Shown piece by piece: positions 60,401-64,000 of a stretch of 64,000 bases of DNA. Positions within the stretch are counted from its first letter, which is position 1. Each line of letters starts with the position of its first letter. Source of the DNA: JALORV01 sp035498175 (GTDB taxonomy: Bacteria > Pseudomonadota > Gammaproteobacteria > Burkholderiales > Burkholderiaceae_F). The stretch is taken from NCBI GenBank assembly GCA_035498175.1, contig DATKAJ010000105.1, positions 12,043 through 76,042 of the forward strand, in the 5' to 3' direction. Under the pieces are notes generated by a model, which saw nothing but the letters and a program-made list of their open reading frames with translations, was not told the origin of the DNA and did no database searches. Both the position numbers and the translations under genes were made by a program.

Positions 60401-60809
60401 GATCCTGCGCCAGCTGGGCGCGCACCGAGAGGTCGTGCATGACCCCGGCCGCGAGCGCAAGCGCCGCGCTTTCGTCGACGACGTCGCGATCGGCGGCGCG
60501 GCGCAGCCGGAACAGGCGTTGCCGCAGGCTGTTGCGGGCCTTCTGCGATTCCGAATCGGGCCAGAGCAGCGCCGCCGCGTGCTGCCGTGAGGTCGGTCCG
60601 TCGAGCGCCAGCAGGGCGAGCAGCGCAGCGTCCTTGCGTTCGAGAGCGACGAGCCCACCGTCGGCGCGCAGCAGCGCCGGCGCCGCCAGCAGGCGCAGAT
60701 GGATGACGGCAGCAGCTGTCGAGGGTTCGTGCACCGCCAGCTCCGCGGGCCGCAACCAGCGATGCAGCCCGGTCGCTGCAGGCCTACGGCGCGCCTCGAT
60801 CCCGTGCAC
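57414..60809 (-). CDS. Large BTAD-AAA-TPR transcriptional activator-like protein
   Basis: An 1131-residue signal-transduction protein from a GTG start, with GGAG about eight bases before it. Residues of about 35-250 form a winged helix plus bacterial transcriptional activation (BTAD) domain (RNSLRQRLFRLRRAADRD). Near 285-560 is a STAND-type ATPase with Walker A ADAGMGKTRLL and Walker B-like VALDDLHFADS. The rest is TPR helices. It resembles SARP/MalT-like regulators without a LuxR-type C-terminus. It lies upstream of the exported-protein genes and may control them; that is inference from position. Confidence 0.87.
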   Translation of the reverse strand: MHGIEARRRPAATGLHRWLRPAELAVHEPSTAAAVIHLRLLAAPALLRADGGLVALERKDAALLALLALDGPTSRQHAAALLWPDSESQKARNSLRQRLFRLRRAADRDVVDESAALALAAGVMHDLSVRAQLAQDPTAAAGELLGSFGYEDCAELDDWVRAARERFRAQRRDAIAAAAAAEEAGGHIARALVYADRLVVDEPLSEQAHRMVMRLHYRRGDRSAALAAYARCEQWLRRELDAEPSTETRELAQLIERSGELPGSAARRLPTAIARPPVRVGRERQFRALEEAWEQQRVAVVIADAGMGKTRLLGDFAQTRGIPLVGARPGDERVPYALLARLLRSLLGGDTGVAKTVVDPLRAELARVLPEIGSAPSEPLNEARFRQAVAQACAAQAAGGLAGVALDDLHFADSASLELLPALVTSGLRFALAVRGAEMPPALAAWEGVETGTTLIEIALPALSEADVRQLLDTLALAGIDSAAIAGPLTRHTGGNPYFVLETLGAMVVQPDALRGPLPTAPSVGALIERRLAQLSPAALRLARIAALAGPEFSAALAAHVLQAHPLDLAEAWSELERAHVLQGDGFAHDLVRDVALRGVPGPIGRLLHRGIAEYLDAQSAPPARVAQHFAESGAWLLAARCHVRAAEAARRASRRGEEVEQREAATHCFDRAGDADAAFEARAASIEGLILVRGVEHAQTVIEGMIAVARTDAQKAAALTARANAALMAADHVTGIASAREALALAEALGQPALRFEAARLIAVGLAQQGKTTEAEAVLAPFESMIENEGSLQQRGHYWSDLAYVLNSERRLRRTAAALTRAIECARELGDLAELAMLTTNLATVYGNLGHADQAYEHALRARALQVELGGAAGPIAGVIEAHVALYAAARGHYSISLQAFDSALECFRRDGQTLWIAVCSNNLAMTLIELGQYTRARRALEYQSPSVSHVAARGALLSGRIARLLGSSPATDLARAADELALSEDFYIGALLGLERTEMLDAHEALRTCDAIAGDAEQREYGGIALKARLLAVRSTLHGGDVGAAAARWAALQPSLASQQAADCSPVFAAAVGFEVLRAAGEHERAAAALAPAVAWLRQAASQVPEAFRDSFLDRNPVHRGVLTAATRL

Positions 60810-60904
60810 GACGAACTCCGTCGAAAGGTCGACGGAGCAATGGTTCGACGTGCAGCGTTACCGGGACGTTATAGAGAGCGAAACAGGCCGTCCAGCGCAG
60901 CGCG

Positions 60905-63193
60905 TCAGCTGCGGGCCACACGAATGGCTCGCCAGACCCGCTCGGGCGTCGCTGGCATGGCGATATCGGTCACTCCCAGCGGGCGCAAGGCATCAACCAC
61001 CGCATTGATCACGGTTGGCGTCGCGCCGACCGTGCCGAGTTCGCCGACGCCCTTCGCGCCCAGCGGATTGATCTTGCACGGCTGCGACTCGTCCGTATGT
61101 GTCGCGAACGCCGGCAGGTCCTCCGCCCGCGGCAGGCCGTAGTCCATGAAGGAGCCCGTCAGCAACTGGCCGTCCGCGTCGTAGACGACCCGCTCATGCA
61201 GCGCCTGGCCGACGGCCTGCGCGATGCCGCCATGGACCTGCCCGGCGACGATCAGCGGGTTGATGACGCGCCCGACGTCGTCGTAGGTGGTGTAGTGCAC
61301 GATCTCGACCTGGCCGGTTTCGGGTTCGACCTCGACCTCGCAGACGTGGCAGCCGTTCGGCCACGAGGGGCCTCCGACCTTCTGCACGGTCGTCACCGCG
61401 ATGCGCTTCTCGGGCTGCTGCCGCGCCAGCGCAGCGAGGTCGACCCCGAGGTCGGTACCGACAACGCTGTAGCGGCCGTTGGCGTAGGCCAGATCCGCCG
61501 CGGGCGCTTCGAGCGCCTTCGCGGCGAGGTCGCGACCCTGATCGATTGCCTGCTGCGAGGCCGTCTGCATCGCCGACCCGCCAATGTAGAGCGACCGGCT
61601 GCCCATGCTGCCGATGCCCTGCGCCACATCGCTGTCGCCCTGGACGATCTCGATGCGGTCCGGGTCGAGCTGCAGCGTCTCCGCAAGAATCTGCAGATAG
61701 CTGGTCTCGATGCCCTGCCCCATCGCCTGCATCGCAGTGAACACGCGCACGCGACCATCGCCCTCGACGTGCAGCCGCACGGTCTCTTCGTGCACGACGC
61801 CGGTCCATTCGAGGAACGTGGAAACGGCGCGCCCCCGCAGCCGGCCGCGCGCCGCGGATTCGCGCCGGCGCGCTTCGAAGCCGGTCCAGTCGGCGGCCGC
61901 CAGCGTCTTGCTGAGCAGGTTCGGAAAGTCGCCGCTGTCGAACGATTCGCCCATCGCGTTGCGGTAGGGCATCTGCTCCGGCCGGATCAGGTTGCGACGG
62001 CGCAGTTCGGCCGGGTCCATCCGCAGCTCGACGGCGGCGCGGTCCATCAACCGCTCGATCAGGTAGATCGCTTCCGGCCGGCCGGCGCCGCGATACGCAC
62101 CGATCACGTTGGTGTGTGTCAGCACGACCTTCGACTGCAGGTCGAGCACCGGGATGTCGTACACGCCGGTCGTGATCTTCGGACCGATCGCCAGGTGGAT
62201 GATCCCGCCCGCGCCGTGGCCGTAGGCGCCGATCGAACCGGCGATGCGGACCCGCATCGCGAGGATGCGTCCTTCGGCATCGAGCGCGAGCTCGCCTTCG
62301 GCGCGCTGGTCCCGGCCGTGGCTCGATGCCTGGAATTCCTCGAGTCGCGTCGCGCGCCAGCGTACCGGCCGCCCGAGCTTGCGCGCCACATGCGCGCAAA
62401 CAACCTCCTCGGGATGAACCAGCGCCTTCATGCCGAAGCCGCCGCCGACGTCGCCCACGACCACACGCACCTTCTCCGGCGCGAGGCCGAGCAGACTGGC
62501 GAGCGTGCCCTGATAGCCGGCCGGGTTCTGCGACGTCGCATGAAACGTCAGGCGCCCCGACGCAGCATCGAACTCGGCGACGCAGCCGCGTGGCTCGAGC
62601 GTCACCGGCGCCAGGCGTTGGTTATCGATAGCGATCCGTACCCGATGCGCCGCGGACTGGAACGCGCGCTCGCACGCGGCGCTGTCGCCGTAGCTGGCGC
62701 TGCCGGCCACATTGGCGGGTGCCGTCGACCAGACCAGCGGCGCACCCGCGGCCAGCGCCGCGTCGATGCTCGCCACCGCCGGCAGCGCCTCATAGTCGAC
62801 GGACAGCAGATTCGCGGCGCGCTCGGCCGCCTCGCGCGACTCGGCGATGACCACTGCCACCGGCTGGCCGACAAAGCGCACGACGTCGAGCGCCAGCGGA
62901 GGGTACGGTCCGGTCGAAGGCTGTCCGGCCGCCGACCTCAGCATCGGATTGGGCGGAAAGGCCCCGACCTTGTCCGCCTGCAGGTCCGTCCCAGTCAGTA
63001 TTGCGACCACGCCTTCCGAGGCACGGGCAGCCTCCGGATCGATCGCCGCGATCCGCGCGTGCGCGTGCGGCGAGCGCGCGAACATCGCATGCAGCACACC
63101 GGGGATCCGGATGTCGTCGACGAAGCGTCCGCGCCCCGTCAGCAGCCGATCGTCCTCGCGTCGCGTGATCGCCTGTCCGATGCCGAATCTCAT
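60905..63193 (-). CDS. Molybdenum hydroxylase large subunit (xanthine dehydrogenase/CoxL form II family)
   Basis: A 762-residue molybdopterin cytosine dinucleotide-type subunit. It starts MRFGIGQAITRREDDRLLTG. The active-site region reads AYRGAGRPE, not the AYRCSFR of CO dehydrogenase, so it is form II. Late blocks are GQGIETSYLQ and the catalytic Glu in GAKGVGELG. It would hydroxylate an aldehyde or N-heterocycle together with FAD and 2Fe-2S subunits, neither of which is in this window. A TTG 33 bases upstream is an alternative start. Confidence 0.9.
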   Translation of the reverse strand: MRFGIGQAITRREDDRLLTGRGRFVDDIRIPGVLHAMFARSPHAHARIAAIDPEAARASEGVVAILTGTDLQADKVGAFPPNPMLRSAAGQPSTGPYPPLALDVVRFVGQPVAVVIAESREAAERAANLLSVDYEALPAVASIDAALAAGAPLVWSTAPANVAGSASYGDSAACERAFQSAAHRVRIAIDNQRLAPVTLEPRGCVAEFDAASGRLTFHATSQNPAGYQGTLASLLGLAPEKVRVVVGDVGGGFGMKALVHPEEVVCAHVARKLGRPVRWRATRLEEFQASSHGRDQRAEGELALDAEGRILAMRVRIAGSIGAYGHGAGGIIHLAIGPKITTGVYDIPVLDLQSKVVLTHTNVIGAYRGAGRPEAIYLIERLMDRAAVELRMDPAELRRRNLIRPEQMPYRNAMGESFDSGDFPNLLSKTLAAADWTGFEARRRESAARGRLRGRAVSTFLEWTGVVHEETVRLHVEGDGRVRVFTAMQAMGQGIETSYLQILAETLQLDPDRIEIVQGDSDVAQGIGSMGSRSLYIGGSAMQTASQQAIDQGRDLAAKALEAPAADLAYANGRYSVVGTDLGVDLAALARQQPEKRIAVTTVQKVGGPSWPNGCHVCEVEVEPETGQVEIVHYTTYDDVGRVINPLIVAGQVHGGIAQAVGQALHERVVYDADGQLLTGSFMDYGLPRAEDLPAFATHTDESQPCKINPLGAKGVGELGTVGATPTVINAVVDALRPLGVTDIAMPATPERVWRAIRVARS

Positions 63194-63267
63194 GGCTGTC
63201 GCTGCCTCCGCAATGCTGAACGTCAAAGTCTAGTGGAGGTCGGAGCGTCGGCCGGCAGGCGACGTCG

Positions 63268-64000
63268 CTAAAGGATCCGGTTGAACCAGAGCATCGACAG
63301 CAGGGCGCCGACGACCAGCAGCACCGCACCGACGCCGGCGAATATCGCGGTGATCTCGGTCGGGCGCTGCTTCTCGAAAGCGATCTTGGAGCCGAGCGTG
63401 CGGTAGACCTTCTTCAGCTCGCTGGCATTGGCAGCGCGGAAGTACTCACCGTGAGTCGTGGACGCGATCTTCTGCAGCGCGTCTTCGTCAAGCCGTGTGC
63501 GCATCGACCAGCCGTCGACCTTGACGACCACGCCCTCGGGCGTGCCCATGCCAACCGTGTAGACGCGCACGCCATACTTCGCGGCGAGTTCGGCCGCCTT
63601 CTGTGGGTCAGGGCCGACGTTGCTTTGCCCGTCGGAGAGCAGCACGATCGCCACCGCGGTGTTCTCGCCCGGCGCCATCGATGCATCCTCGGGCTCCTGC
63701 GTCCGCAGCGGCGTCGGGCGGTCCTTGCGCGGATTGATGAAGCCGTCGACGTCGATGTGGGCCGCGGGCAGCGCCGTGTCGAGCGAGATCACCATCCCGC
63801 TGCCGAGTGCCGTGCCACGCTGGGGCTCGAGCCGCTCGATTGCCGAGAGGATGTCCTCGCGCGACGTGGTCGGCGACTGCACGACCGCCGCGGCAGCCGC
63901 GATCGCAACGACACCGATCCGCACCTGGTCGGGCTGTTCGCCGACGAACGCCGCCGCGGCCTCGCGCGCCGCCACCATCCGTGTCGGCACGATGTCGGTG
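63268..64000 (-). CDS. VWA-domain (BatA/BatB-like) membrane protein, 5' end outside window
   Basis: The window holds the last about 243 codons. The frame is open to the right edge and reads IVPTRMVAAREAAAAFV, the helix after the MIDAS start of a von Willebrand A domain. Then come GTALGSGM, IVLLSDGQSNVG (second MIDAS part) and a C-terminal membrane helix (IFAGVGAVLLVVGALLSML). The layout matches Bat aerotolerance proteins, which act with MoxR ATPases in envelope or metallo-enzyme maturation. Proximity to a molybdenum hydroxylase gene fits that role, as inference. Confidence 0.85.
   Translation of the reverse strand, partial: TDIVPTRMVAAREAAAAFVGEQPDQVRIGVVAIAAAAAVVQSPTTSREDILSAIERLEPQRGTALGSGMVISLDTALPAAHIDVDGFINPRKDRPTPLRTQEPEDASMAPGENTAVAIVLLSDGQSNVGPDPQKAAELAAKYGVRVYTVGMGTPEGVVVKVDGWSMRTRLDEDALQKIASTTHGEYFRAANASELKKVYRTLGSKIAFEKQRPTEITAIFAGVGAVLLVVGALLSMLWFNRIL

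Noticed and set aside
56409..60590. A plus-strand open frame of 1393 codons
   Set aside because: It is antisense to the CsgG-like and BTAD-AAA-TPR genes, is packed with Arg/Gln/His, shows no domain, and reflects third-position GC bias.
61097..63271. Plus-strand frame of 724 codons
   Set aside because: Exact shadow of the molybdenum hydroxylase gene, rich in Arg and Asp with no motif.

Overview
The window is high-GC, densely packed chromosomal DNA. Gene content points to a proteobacterium, most likely a beta- or gammaproteobacterium. It has an OmpR/EnvZ-type pair, two LysR regulators, Ohr, an Ivy-type lysozyme inhibitor, DUF2282/MNIO genes and Sec/lipoprotein signals of Gram-negative type. 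Most genes start at ATG behind AGGAG-like ribosome sites, and many neighbours share ATGA or GTGA overlaps. I saw no rRNA, tRNA, insertion sequence or CRISPR array. Genus cannot be fixed by reading alone.

Left part (1-16900): two exported glycine-rich proteins; a response regulator/histidine kinase pair; a CWC/MaoC pair; an AraC regulator with Ohr; and a minus-strand run of O-methyltransferase, core-MetE methionine synthase and YihG-like acyltransferase. The methionine synthase ribosome site lies inside a perfect hairpin. A plus-strand series follows: kinase-like/AAA protein, CBS protein, small acidic protein, nicotinate phosphoribosyltransferase, archease and RtcB. It joins NAD salvage to RNA repair.

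Middle part (17000-31250): nitronate monooxygenase, a membrane-anchored TIR protein, a di-haem lipoprotein, a GNAT and a GFA enzyme. Then comes a neutral-lipid cluster of three WS/DGAT acyltransferases and two alpha/beta hydrolases.

Accessory stretch (31250-42650): a decayed defence locus. An hsdR gene is broken by a frameshift and an amber stop and runs into an mrr gene that has lost its 5' end. Next are a HTH-nucleotidyltransferase/HEPN pair behind a 38-bp operator-like palindrome and a truncated SDR remnant. A LysR/AhpD-like pair, a flavin-type oxidase, an AbrB/PIN toxin-antitoxin pair and a cold-shock/excalibur fusion follow. The stretch ends with a frameshifted orphan, an aromatic monooxygenase, and a TIR protein fused to the back half of a class III cyclase domain.

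Right part (42650-64000): NYN-domain protein, trans-acting reductase-like protein, SDR and LysR. A 58-residue small gene with its own terminator precedes a complete bufferin-type copper RiPP operon (DUF2282 precursor, MNIO enzyme, DUF2063 partner, DoxX). That operon has an ECF-like promoter and a GC-rich stem-loop between precursor and enzyme. Next are cytochrome b561, FadD, a SRPBCC protein and a transsulfuration enzyme, then four exported proteins (one Ivy, one CsgG-like), a giant BTAD-AAA-TPR regulator, a molybdenum hydroxylase large subunit and a VWA protein cut by the window end.
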